Source: Diprion similis (taxonomy: Eukaryota; Arthropoda; Insecta; Hymenoptera; Diprionidae). From it: a DNA stretch of 64,000 bases. The stretch spans positions 13,673,001 to 13,737,000 of the forward strand of contig NC_060105.1 in assembly GCF_021155765.1 (NCBI RefSeq). Reading direction: 5' to 3'. Shown one piece after another: positions 22,601-33,589 of the stretch. Below the pieces are notes generated by a model that was given only the letters and a program-made list of their open reading frames with translations, was not told where the DNA came from and did not search any database. A program made the translations under genes and the position numbers. Positions within the stretch are counted from its first letter, which is position 1, and every line of letters starts with the position of its first letter.

Positions 22601-25600
22601 ACATTTTACTCCCAAATGCCCATCCTTTCTGAATATCTCAAATTTTTCAACAAAAGAGTGTGCTGCGACATCGATACTGCCTTGGACATAAGTGTGAAAA
22701 CCATCAACCAATCCGAAATTCACGAGTGGTTTGAGGAAAGAAAATTGCGTATTACCGCAAGTAGTGTCCACGACATAATGAATTGGCGACTTGAAACAGA
22801 CCAACTAATCACCAATTTTCTTTCTAGAAGATTGAAAATATTTAATAAACAATATGGAGCAAAAACTGAAAAAGTTGCTCTGCGCAATTATCAGAAGCTA
22901 TTAAATTCTGGATCTAAGGTCGTCAAAGTTGGGCTCATTATCTCTTTAATGCAACCTTGGCTGAGCTGTTCTCCAGACGGAATTGTCGTGTATGGAACAA
23001 ATATTTGGGAGAAACGTCTTGTCGAAATCAAATGTCCATACGTTTGCAGAGATATGCCAATTTATGATCAAGAATTATCAAAAATCAACGTGAAGTACTT
23101 GAAGTTGGACGAAAACGGTTTGCGGTTGAAAGAAAATGATCCCGTTTTTACTCAAGTTCAACTCCAGATGTATGTAACGAATATTGGTCTATGCGATGTT
23201 TTCATTTATTCTCCAAAAGGATCCGCCTTAGTACAAGTTAAACGCGATAATGTGTTTCTCGCAAGAATAATACCCTGTATCGAGCAATTTTACTTTACAC
23301 ATTATATCCAAAGATTATGCTGTTGAGATTAGCATTGTTAACAACACAAACTATCGTTTAACGAACACTAATATTCGTAATTCATTTTTATTCAGCGTTA
23401 TATAGTCATATGGTATAAAAGAAATTTTATAACAAATTTTATTAATGTACTTTCATACATTTTTAACTTGTCGAATAAAAATAAAATTTTCAAAAATCGA
23501 TTTTCTTGAATAATTGTTTATTTCGATCCGTAGTGATACATGATTTCTTTTGACAATTTTATTTACAATTTCTGTATTATCATACGCGGATAATCGGTTT
23601 TTTGAGATTGATTAAAGCACAAATGACAAAAATTATTTCATTAACGTGAGAGAACAGCTATATAGGCACTTTTGAAAATATGTTGAAATCTTCAATTCGT
23701 TACATAATCCGTTCCATATGTATTCGCATTGAAGCGATAGTATATATTTCCTCCACTTCAGGTGAAAATTGAGGGTCGTGCATAACAAAAACGCAAGCTT
23801 TTGTTTTCCACTTGAGCATGAATTGTAGGGAAATCCTTAGAGCATATACAGTAATGCTCCAAGGGGAAATCTTTGTCTGCAAGAACAACATCTCCAGGTT
23901 CGATTAAATCTATCAAACCACAATCATTCGTAATGAAACAATTGCCTGCCCTGCCAGCGTAACCCTTGGATATGAAGCTGACAATCCCATTTGGAGTAGA
24001 TCCCACCAAAAACTTCACTGTATGATGGTGTTTGTATAAATTTGGAGTTCATCGAAACTTTCTCTTTCACCTGTGATAGTACTTCGGTATTCACTTCAGT
24101 GCAGTCAATTATCACGTGGGTTTCGAGGTGATGTTTTTTGAATGCTTTCGGTGAAGTCGCTTTTACAATTTCTGTCGAAGGCCGAAATACAAAGTTTTTC
24201 AATAACACTCAAACACTGTAACGTTGTTATGAATATTCACTGCACCGAAGTTCGATGAATACCAAACAAAACACTCAGTGCCATACAGCTGAGCCCTGTT
24301 TTTAATGTCATCAGAGTAATTAAGCTTTTGAGCTGTCCGAGTCTGGAAGTACACTCAAAAGGAATGAAAACACTGAAAAACTAACACCAGTCAAACTACA
24401 AAAAACTTTCATCATTTTTTATTGATGAAACTCCATGAATGCCGGACATTGCAGCTTTTCAGAATCTTGATCAATGGGATTGCACCCAAAATCTTTGACA
24501 TTCTTGAAACTCGATAGATTCGTTTCATACGTGTTATGCGCAACCCTTTTCATTGGAATGTTTACTTGTACTTCTACAGTACTTATACCATCACGGTAAT
24601 TCAAATTACACAAGAAATGTGCAAGTTCATCCGGATCGCTATTCATCCTGGCGTCCTTCTGGCAAGTTATACTTCGGACAGGTTACTTGCAAGTTATCAT
24701 TGGTTCCACTGGTACCTGCTTCATCGCAATGGAATTACTAAGTATTTGTAGTTCCTTGGCGTGTCCAATTCGATTTAACAAACGACGTTCTTGTTGTACA
24801 AATCGTTCTATAGCTCGAGCAGATTTTGACATTGGTTTCCCATGAAAAATAGTGGGAACATAGGATGGGTTTAATGGATCTTCTGATTTTCTGTTATTGA
24901 TGAATGAGCACTACAGATTTTAGTGTTCTTCGTTGGTTCCCAATCCGTTGGGTTTTTGCTGGAATCACAAATAAATTGGTGATTGTGGCTGAATTCCAGT
25001 TCAAATTCTGAAAATTCCAATGTTTAAATGCTGAATTTTATATTTCAAGGACACCTGTTTAATAATTTACGATTTGACTCATAAACTGCCTTAGTATAAT
25101 TATCATAATAATACTTACACGTAATTCTTAAGTGCTTTAATCCATTTTGTCCATTTGTCACTTTTCCATGCTGCTCCGAGTGTGCTCGTGGGAAATAAAA
25201 CTTCACTGGTGGATTAACGTTTCGAAGTTGAACAGCCTCGAATGCAATCGAATATCATCTCGATGAAGACATTACAAAAAAAATATCTGTATTCCGCCAA
25301 TTAATACAAAAAAAATTATAAACGCTGTTTACACGCATTGTTATTTTCACCACTATAATGTTTGGATTAGTCCTTTTGTGGTACTATAAGCGCCACGCAC
25401 GGTCCCTATATACGATCTAATTCTGACATGATACATTGGGTTAAATTTGGAAATTACGGAAAAATGGAATCAAAATAAAGAAGCAAAAATCGAGTACCAG
25501 TGCCTTCAATTTTGGAATGGATTTTAATATATATAATACACTGTTGAAATCATGAAGAACACCTGACTCTTACCCCAGGGCAATCTCTCAGATTTTGATC

Positions 25601-27692
25601 TAGTTCATATATGTCATAGTGCATCAAAAACTAAGCGATACAAATTTTTTTTACCGACCATAAAACACTGGGGGTATGAAAATGAACCCCAAAGATGCGC
25701 ACCCAATAAGGTGATTTCTTGATGAACAAAAATGAGTGTTGCTTATTTTTCGATGCACGACAACATATATGAACTAGATTAAAATCGGAGATGTGTACCT
25801 AAACTACCTTTCTTGTAAGATGAGATATCTGTATTTAATTTTCGAGTACGACGTGTATTCTTATTTAAAGATTCATCGAGATAGCATTTTGTACATAAAC
25901 TATTACATTTTCCTCTTATCCTTTAAATTCCTTTAGTGTTGTTATTGAATTCAAAGTGATACGAAAATACTAAATAGTGTAAAATTTGATTTTCAGGGTA
26001 TTTTGGCAACGCCAGATCACTCTCATACTGGAGAGTTGCAAACTTTGAATATGAAACTGAGGCGCAGCTTAGACTTGTATTCTAATGTCGTACACGTGAA
26101 ATCTTTACCTGGTATTAAATCTCGTCACCAAAACGTGGACTGTGTGATAATAAGAGAACAAACCGAAGGTGAATATTCTGCATTGGAACACGAGAGTGTC
26201 AAAGGAGTTGTTGAGTGCTTAAAGATCGTCACTGCCTCGAAATCTCAAAGGATTGCGAAATTTGCATTTGACTATGCAACCAGAAATAATCGCAAGAAGG
26301 TTACGTGTGTACACAAAGCTAATATTATGAAGCTTGGTGATGGACTCTTCTTGCGATCATGTGAAGAGATAGCCAAACTGTACCCAAGGTATACATATAT
26401 ACATACATACATACATATATTATTATTATTATTATTAATCTATGGAGCATAGCCTATTTGTATAAATATCTCAATATAGGATTATATTATACCACATTGA
26501 AGTTCATAACGAACGTATCGAAAAAAGTTTAAGTAACGAAATATTGCAAAATAAGAATGATATCGTGCAACTTTAGGATTAATTTGCAAATATTACTATT
26601 GCAGTATGGGTATGTTTCGCTTCATCCAAGCTGTAGTGTACAACCTACTTTTTTTTAAATTATTTCACATCAAATCACTATTTTTTTCACTATTTTGTTC
26701 CGAATCTACTGATTTACGTAATTTATCCACAAAGAAAAATATGATGAGAGGCACATTGATAATATTTTTTCAGAATTCAATTTGAAAAGATGATTGTTGA
26801 TAATTGTACAATGCAAATGGTGTCAAATCCACGACAATTTGATGTTATGGTCACACCTAATTTGTATGGAAATATCGTTGATAATTTGGCATCCGGATTG
26901 GTTGGTGGTGCTGGCGTTGTTGCTGGCGCCAGCTTCAGTGCAGAGTGCGTTGTTTTCGAGCCTGTAAGTATGTTTTACAGTACTACCCCGTTATAAGAGA
27001 ATATTGGGGCGGTTAAGGGAATCGGATTTCAACAAATTCATTGCCGGAGCGTTCCCTACTGCCTGAAAAGATTGGGAATCGCACATATATGAGTCTGTCG
27101 ATAATCGTTAACACTCCTCAGTATAAAAGAATCAGTTATTATGTACACAAATTCGGTGTTTAAACACATGATTCACGCAATTGCTCCTTCGCTTATAACT
27201 AGGAATCCGTGCCAAAGTTGAGAGACCTCAGGTACACAGGTAGAGTGGGGAAGCTATAAAACTCGCTCAAATGGAACGAAGGGGATATTCTCTTATAACG
27301 AGCACTTATAATGAGATACTGCTGTAACTGATTGTGAACAATTTATTATTCTTAACGTTTCTCATTCTCCAGCGCAGGCATTTTATCATTATGAAAACAT
27401 CCTCATGATTAAAGAATTTTTGATCAAATTCTCATTAATGTTCTCTACTTTCAATTTACAGGGTGCACGTCACACGTATTCCGAGGCTGTGGGTAAAAAT
27501 GTGGCAAATCCCACTGCCATGCTTTTATGTTCTGTCAAACTTCTAAATCACGTTAATTTGCGAACGTATGCTGAACAGATCAAAGATGCTATTAATCGTG
27601 TATTGAATGATGGAAAAGTTCGCACTAAGGACTTGGGTGGACAGAGTTCTTCAACTGATTTCACTAAGGCGATTATTTACAGCCTCCGTTAG
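19687..27692 (+). CDS. Idh3b: Isocitrate dehydrogenase [NAD] subunit beta, mitochondrial
   Basis: Complete five-exon gene: 19687-19728, 20283-20492, 25997-26388, 26774-26963, 27462-27692; all junctions are GT..AG and phases agree, giving 354 residues. Exon 1 encodes a short basic presequence, [14 protein letters not shown], fitting mitochondrial import. The mature chain starts with [15 protein letters not shown]; then come [71 protein letters not shown] and [11 protein letters not shown]. The HESVKG and KANIMK variants mark the beta subunit of the heteromeric TCA-cycle enzyme that oxidises isocitrate to 2-oxoglutarate with NAD; beta is a structural/regulatory partner of the catalytic alpha chain. 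The length is close to the family norm (about 385 in human). Intron 2 (5.5 kb) contains a whole DNA transposon and intron 4 a pogo-type MITE. An AATAAA lies at 27866-27871. Confidence 0.97.
20493..21766. other. IDH3B intron 2, 5' part
   Basis: AT-rich intron sequence between exon 2 and the inserted transposon. I see nothing coding or repeated in it. Confidence 0.5.
21899..23326 (+). pseudogene. SWIM-finger/YqaJ-type nuclease of the transposon
   Basis: Two-exon gene. Exon 1 (about 21899-22103) opens with ATG and reads [11 protein letters not shown]...[15 protein letters not shown] before an in-frame TAA near 22019, then continues in frame and has a 1-nt shift near 22080. A short intron (22104-22147, GTAAGT..TTGCAG) follows. 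Exon 2 (22148-23326) is fully open, about 392 codons. Its start resembles a SWIM zinc finger ([17 protein letters not shown]; one expected Cys is Arg). The C-terminal half carries the lambda-exonuclease/YqaJ fold: [15 protein letters not shown], the metal-binding Asp in [12 protein letters not shown], the E-x-K motif in [12 protein letters not shown], and the following VQLQMYVTN. The catalytic D...E-x-K set is therefore intact in exon 2 despite exon 1 decay. It is probably a DNA end-processing partner of the transposase; no activity is implied. Confidence 0.8.
23700..25246 (-). pseudogene. THAP-finger DDE transposase relic (DDE_Tnp_4 type)
   Basis: Minus-strand gene in broken frames. First THAP part (25246-25119): [10 protein letters not shown], an in-frame stop, then a basic W-rich segment with [11 protein letters not shown], ending at a GTAAGT donor. 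Second THAP part (about 24960-24845): [14 protein letters not shown], a 1-nt shift, then [13 protein letters not shown]. The finger's C-x3-C...C-x2-H ligands are thus all visible. A linker follows (24646-24419). The catalytic core runs from [12 protein letters not shown] (first Asp, 24208-23924 frame), through [20 protein letters not shown] and [14 protein letters not shown] (second Asp, 24018-23758 frame), to [16 protein letters not shown] (Glu, 23700-23780). At least two frameshifts and one stop inactivate it. It converges with the YqaJ gene, and both lie between the same inverted repeats. Confidence 0.82.
26978..27324. mobile_element. Pogo/Tigger-type MITE, copy 2 (IDH3B intron 4)
   Basis: This 347-bp relative of the 7952-8282 element starts CAGTACTACCCCGTTATAAG and ends TTATAATGAGATACTGCTG, with TA on each side (26976-26977 and 27325-27326). 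It shares internal blocks such as GATTGGGAATCGCACAT and GGTACACAGGTAGAG with copy 1. It begins only 15 bases after the exon 4 donor. Confidence 0.85.
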
Positions 27693-27865
27693 TTTGATAT
27701 TAAATTTTGTTTAATATTAAAGAACAACTTAGACCTCGCGGCACTTTACATGCATTTAAAGCTGCAAAAAGATATTTCAAGTTTGATATTGATTGAATAT
27801 CAATGACATAGTTTGCACATAGCATAATTATTCTCACTTATATAAGTAACTTGTGCTCATTATTC

Positions 27866-27871
27866 AATAAA
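27866..27871 (+). terminator. IDH3B polyadenylation signal
   Basis: A canonical AATAAA, 174 bases after the IDH3B stop codon and the first clear hexamer downstream of it on the plus strand. Confidence 0.5.
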
Positions 27872-27899
27872 TTAGGTCACTTTGTAAAGTATTATTGTA

Positions 27900-29870
27900 A
27901 TATTAGAAAGAAATTGTTAATAAGTCTACACTGTTTGTCAATGTGCAATACTTGTGTATAACCACTATCAACTGATTACGTGATATTCAGTCAAAAACGT
28001 AGATCTTTGACTTGAAATATTCACCAGGTAGAGAATGCATGATTCAGATCTTTGCACCTATAGTGTGTTGCTTGATTAATACAGTATTGTTGATCACCTC
28101 ATGAATACCTAATACTGGGGAAAACAAAAAATCCTGGAGTAGTAATTTTGTCATTAGGTAAGTAATTGGTATAGTCCAATTTTAGATGAACACTGTTAAT
28201 ATATGTGAATTGTACAAATAATAAATTATTGTATATCCGATTTAAATTACTTTTTGTTTATCGGTACATATGTACAAAATGTCAACAACTTGTGCCTCAA
28301 CGCAGGAAAACCGATCCAATATGAACAGTTGCTACTTCTACAATGCTTCTTAGTCTCCTTCCTGGCTGGAGTTAAAAGTTAAAAGATACTGAACACACAC
28401 TACGGACGTACACAATAGTATGTTATGCATAAAAGCAAAGACCAGGTTATGGATCATATAGGTATGTACGTGACAAAATTTTCGATGGTAGTTATTTTTG
28501 GTTTTCATAATCTCCTTTCTTTTCCACTCAATACTTACAAAATAGATCATTCACAAATTCTCGAAAGATCACTTTTCTGGCCCATCTAGTATCTTGCTGT
28601 GATTTATTGTGACAAACACCTTTACCGAGTCTACTAAAAACAACCAAGGATTTTTTCTCTTAGTTAAGTCAAGCCAAAGCATCGAAGCAAATTTTCCCTT
28701 TCTAAATCCAAATTGTTTATTATTCAATATTTTTTAATTCATGATGAATTTGAGCATTCTATCTTTGGAATATGTCTCAACTATTTTAGCTATACTAGCA
28801 ATTACTTTAATACTTTCGAATATTCTTGTAAGACACTGTTTTGGTTCAACAGATTCATATTTATGTCGCCTGTTAGTACTATTTCAGTGATTTGTGTTTT
28901 TTTTTTCTTTGTTGATCCTTCGGATCTGTGTCAACAGAGGCATGCAGTTCTCTCATAAGTAGATTGTATTGATCTTTGTTGATTTAAAGAGAACAATACC
29001 ATATATAATTTCAATCTTCACAATTTTCACTCAACATTGCGGTACGTTTTCATTGATTGTGCCTTGAATACACTAGATTGAGTAATTGCTTAGGAAGTAT
29101 GAAGTTAGCATTTCGATAAACAAGGTGTCATAGCAAATTATTATACCTAGGTGTTAATTGTTTTGATACAAAATGTTTATCGATATTTCTAATGCGTAGT
29201 TGCAGACGTTGAGCTATCTACTAGTTTGTAATAATTACTGCTGTCAGACTTGCTGTTATGCTCCAACGCATAGGAGTAGCACTATGATTATATTCACTGC
29301 ACTAGTAGCATCAACTCATATTAATGTATTCGTATACACAGTATCTCTCCCACATAATGCAAGCAGAACCTTGTGTCATTTATTTCGTGTAGATCCGCGG
29401 TGAGACTACCACGAACATAGATGTAAAATACGGATAATAGAAATACGGATTTTCAATTTTCTCGAATGTGAGCCATCATTTGAATACGAAAATAAAAATA
29501 ATGTGATACAGAACATAGAGAGACAGTGTACAAAAATTTTGTTGATTGTCACACTTAAAGACTTATTTGTTTCCAAACTAATTTTTTAAACATTCGAACT
29601 AGTGTAATCGATATTTTCTTATGAGCTTCGAAGTGTTTAAGGAAAGAAAAATAAACAACTTACAGAAGGATCGGTTTTGAGTAGAGGCAATATTCATCTT
29701 CTTACCTGGCTTTGCCTTTGTAAGAAAAGTAATTTTCACTTCTAAAATTACCGAATATTCTATATGGAGAACATACAGGCGTTTACAGTGCTTTTGAGGT
29801 AATGAACATAGCATTAAAGCAAAATAACCCACAAATCCCATTCAAAGAAACTGTGACGAAAAGCAGTCAA
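27900..29870. other. Intergenic stretch between convergent IDH3B and THOC3
   Basis: About 2 kb of AT-rich sequence between the 3' ends of the two convergent genes. No protein family, RNA gene or repeat is recognised. Confidence 0.5.
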
Positions 29871-29886
29871 TATGGTAAGATCCAGT

Positions 29887-29892
29887 TTTATT
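29887..29892 (-). terminator. Poly(A) hexamer overlapping the THOC3 stop codon
   Basis: The last codons read AGT GAA TAA AAC, so AATAAA starts inside the final Glu codon and contains the stop. If it is the functional signal, the 3' UTR would be only some 10-30 nt. Confidence 0.45.
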
Positions 29893-31461
29893 CACTTGAA
29901 AATCCGAAAACTTTCAAGCTTCCAGCATCCCTTTTTCTATCATAAGTGTCTTTATCGTCACACGCATATGCAAGTAAATATTGTTTTGGATGCCACGCAA
30001 CTGTAAATGTTGCAGCTTCAACTGGTATATCTGCAACTTTTTCTCCCGTTTCTACTTCTCCAATGTCTATGACCAAGTCTTCAGAGGCAGCTGCTAAGAG
30101 TTGTCCATCATGAGAGAATGAAATGGTTCTAACAGGCCATTCTAATCGAGAAAATGTCCTTAGGCAACACAATTCATCAGCATCCCACAGCGACACTAAA
30201 GCATCGGCCGATCCTGTTGCAAAGTAACGACCAGTAGGGTCAAATTCAATGCAAATGCAAGTCCCTGGATGAGCTTTGATTACATGTAGTAATTCCAGGT
30301 CCGGATAGCTTAGAATATGAACACATCCCTGACCATTTGTAAGATAAAATGTGTCCGAATCTTTGTTCCAAGATATTTCGTTAACTTCAAAGTTGAATTG
30401 TTCCTCGGCACGAATTTTCATTACTCTTGCATCAATGAATGTCACCAAATCCTCCTTGTTGCCAACTGCTATTGTGTTACCATCAGGTGACCAAGATATA
30501 TTTATGTTTTCACCCCGTGTCGCAATATTTGCTGTGCATTTTTGAGACCTTGTGTCCCATATACGCATGGTTTTGTCTCCACTTGCGGTTGATAGTAGCT
30601 CAGGGTGAAATGAGTGCCAACATAATTGATCCACGCTTCCTCCATGTCCGCGGAACGTTGTCTCTTGTTTCTAGAACAGAGGTTTTCGTATTGCTACAAA
30701 ATACTTTTATACTGTTTTTGAGTGTGCGTTGCAGAGAGCTTTTATTTCCAAATATTTTCCCATAAATATACTTGTTCTAGATAATTCTACGATTTATCAC
30801 CTACATTGAATAATAACTCTGTATTGTAATTAAAGTGAATATGTATAATGAATAAAAATTATGAGATTGAAGTTGGTAACAATATATTTTCTGAAAAAAT
30901 CCCTAATTTGCAACTTTAGGACTGTCCAAAATGCAATGAAGGGAAACTTTAATGTATTCACTTATCAATGTCTGTAACTTGCAAACAACAAATTTGTGAT
31001 CAAAAACAAAAACGTTTCAATCACCGATTTTTATGAGAAATATATTGATAACCTATAGAGCGATAGTCCTGGGTGAATCTGTATACCCAAAAACTTGATT
31101 TATACGAAAATGTTTTAACAATACTGGCTCTGATGATAATAAAAATAATAAGACACTTGATGCGGTCAGTGAAGTGTGGTTAGTTTAAGAGCATCGTCTT
31201 AAAATGCCGAAGTTCATTAAGGCATATCATATATATAATACATAAACACGTAACACTCAGCGAGCTTATACTCACCAAACGATCGGTTCCAAGAGAAAAA
31301 ATACAGACACACTTGTCGAACGAGCCGGACGCCAAGAGCCTTCCGTCGCAACTCCAGCCAACGCTGTGAACCTTTGCCGAGTGGCTTTGTTGCTCTTTGA
31401 TTTTGTTATGTGTTTTAAAATAACTTGTCAACTCCTCGACCCGGCTATTCAACGCTGCCAT
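29888..31461 (-). CDS. THOC3: THO complex subunit 3 (WD40 repeat protein)
   Basis: Two-exon minus-strand gene: exon 1 31461-31276 (62 codons, phase 0, TTG|GTGAGT) and exon 2 30670-29888, giving 322 residues. THOC3/Tex1 is a beta-propeller subunit of the nuclear THO/TREX complex, which couples transcription to mRNA export. Exon 1 has the first blade AKVHSVGWSCDGRLLASGSF. Exon 2 has FRGHGGSVDQLCWH, TASGDKTMRIWD, GENINISWSPDGNTIAVGN, KAHPGTCICIEFDPTGRYFA, FSRLEWPVRTISFSHDGQLL and the C-terminal AWHPKQYLLAYACDDKDTYD. It is collinear with the human protein (351 aa) throughout, one residue shorter at the exon junction (DRL-KQETTF). An AATAAA overlaps the stop codon. Exon 1 begins with ATG (MAALNSRVEELTSYF). 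Confidence 0.97.
30671..31275 (-). other. THOC3 intron
   Basis: 605-bp intron, GTGAGT donor and TGTTCTAG acceptor, containing no recognised feature. Confidence 0.8.
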
Positions 31462-32059
31462 GTTTATTTAAGACAGCTGACCGATCCAGCATTCCCAACC
31501 TATCCGGTGAACATTTCTTTGAATGGCGCCAAAACACTCTATCATATAGGTATAGGTAAATATACAATATATATATATATAAATACTACCATTGCGCCAA
31601 AACCAAACAATTGGGATCGAAAATGTGGCGCCCCGACGTCTAGCGATTGAATCTTGGACTAGTCACATCAGGCTATACAGGGTTACGAGCGAAACAGAAC
31701 ATCAGCTGTAACTCATAATACCTGCGCGCGGGTAGTGGAAATATTGTATATCTGAGAGATACATGCAGTTAAAGCCAGGGGTAAAGAACTAATTATGTAA
31801 AAAGAAGTGATTGGAATAAGATCTTGCGATCTACATACGAAAAACCGATGGTATTGTTCCGTTTGTGGCTGCTCTGAACGAGCCTCCACGAGTTCGTCTG
31901 TTCGATTCCGTAGATTCCCTAATTCCCTAGATCCGGCAAATGCAATGTAAATATTAGCAATAAATTTAGAATCAAGGAAAAAAAAGTTGATAAACTCTAC
32001 GCCTGGAACAAGTTTTGAAAAATGATAAAAAAAAGTTTTTGCAAATATACGTACTGTTC

Positions 32060-32850
32060 GCTACATTTCAAACGAGATACATCGAAGGGAAAGTTATCAT
32101 GACGTTTGTGAAGCTAAAGCATAATTTTTCATATGCATTACTGTCGGTATTATTCCAATGCTATATTCTTCAGAGTTGCAAAGATATTATATTGCATGCT
32201 AGGCATTTTGTATGACTGTTTAAAAGTTGCAATCTCCTGACTATCTGGAGAAGAAATTTTTACAAATTTGGCCACATGTTTTCAAACCTTCGAAAACGTC
32301 CGTACTGTACTCGATTACACTGAAATAATGTGAACAAAACAAAAAAAGCTGTGCTGCCAATTACTTGCGTAATCTCATTACGATACTCCAAACACAGTGA
32401 ACGTCATGATGGGTGTCACCCCAGGTGGTCTTATCTCATTCATCAGTAAACCGTATGGAGGACAAGTATAAGCGAGAGTATAAGATAAAGCTATATTTGA
32501 ACAGAGTTCTGTAATAAACATGTTAGAAAAAAGCATGCTATAATGGTCGATAGAGGCTTTTTAATTGACGATATTTGTAAAGACCACGATATAAAATTGA
32601 TAAGACCACCGTTTTTGAGGAATCAAGTTCAATTTTCTCAATCAGATGCACTCCGGAACTCCAGCATTGCCAAAGCTATATAGAGTGCATATTGAACGCA
32701 CCAATCAAAGATTTAAAAAACTTCGACTTTGGTTTTTAAAATCTTGGGCAGTCAAATGTCAGATAATCTTGCTAAGGAGAGCAAACACATTTTAAAAATT
32801 ATTTCTGCTTTAATTAACCTAACCCTTGAGGTAGCTACAATCAGTAACAA
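32060..32850 (+). pseudogene. Second DDE_Tnp_4-type transposase relic
   Basis: Plus-strand blocks in changing frames match the catalytic core of PIF/Harbinger-related DDE_Tnp_4 transposases. Near 32240-32310 there is a PDYLEKKF...WPHVFKPS block followed by a degraded D-TE. At 32405-32460 there is VMMGVTPGGLISFISKPYGG. Near 32540-32670 there is MVDRGFLIDDICKDH with RPPFLRNQVQFSQSDALRN and SSIAKA; then, after a 1-nt shift, RVHIERTNQRFKKLR. Near 32790-32825 a terminal ILKIISALINLTL completes it. The second Asp (VDRGF) and the Glu (HIER) positions are preserved. Several stops and frameshifts make it a pseudogene. It is a different lineage from the copy in IDH3B, sharing only the general pattern. 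Confidence 0.75.
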
Positions 32851-33589
32851 TTACAGTTTTTCATTCAAACAAACCTGATGAAGTACGGGGCTATTAGGCA
32901 GGAAATTATAACGAAACCAAAGTTTCATCTAAATCCACTGACAATATCATGACACTATTATCAAATCGTGCATAAATCACAAAATCAATTGTTTTAGATT
33001 CAGAAGTATCATGCCAAATTGAACTTGACCATAATACTTGTCCTTATTTTTCAGGCGAATATTCCCATTTTCAATTGTCAAAAACTTAAGGTCTTTGAGA
33101 GTTTCTCCAATACTCGTACCAACAGTGTTGCACAGGTTCTACGAAAACAATGCTCGGTGTATAATTCAGGCTCTGCCAATTTTAGAAATGTCGCCTTCGC
33201 TCCTTAACGCTGCGTTTGTTTACATCGATTATAAGACCCATAATCTGTATACAGTATAATCTGGTAAATACACAGTGCGTAGGACTTTTTTAATATAATT
33301 ATAGAGATCGCTGTAAGGGTAACATTCACTTACCGCACGCTCCGCAGGCACGGTGAAATGAACTTACCGCACGCTGTGTCAAAAAGATTCCTGATATCTC
33401 TTTCGAACGTATAGCAATCATAGATATAGGAAATTCCGTTCGGGATTCCCCTACCTTCTACCGCATCTACCATCGCTTTAGCGAATCGGGCTGATAAAAA
33501 CTCATCTCCGTTTTTTCATTCCATATTTGTAAAACAATCGAAACTCATATTCTTGATATTTTCGTTGTTTTCAACTCACGAAAAGAATT

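Larger units (their letters stand above)
21767..25407. mobile_element. 3.64-kb PIF/Harbinger-group transposon with YqaJ nuclease gene
   Basis: The ends form an imperfect inverted repeat of about 35 bases: left GGGGATCGTGCGTG...AGTACCAC (21767-21801), right the complement of AGGGACCGTGCGTG...AGTACCAC (25378-25407). AT flanks both ends (21765-21766 and 25408-25409), a possible 2-bp target duplication. Inside are two divided genes: a plus-strand SWIM + YqaJ nuclease (21899-23326) and a minus-strand THAP-finger DDE transposase (25246-23700), convergent at about 23.5 kb. As I recall, this two-gene content and 2-bp duplication are described for ISL2EU-type members of the PIF/Harbinger group; I assign it there by content. 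The transposase is dead and the nuclease gene has early lesions. It lies wholly within IDH3B intron 2. Confidence 0.85.
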
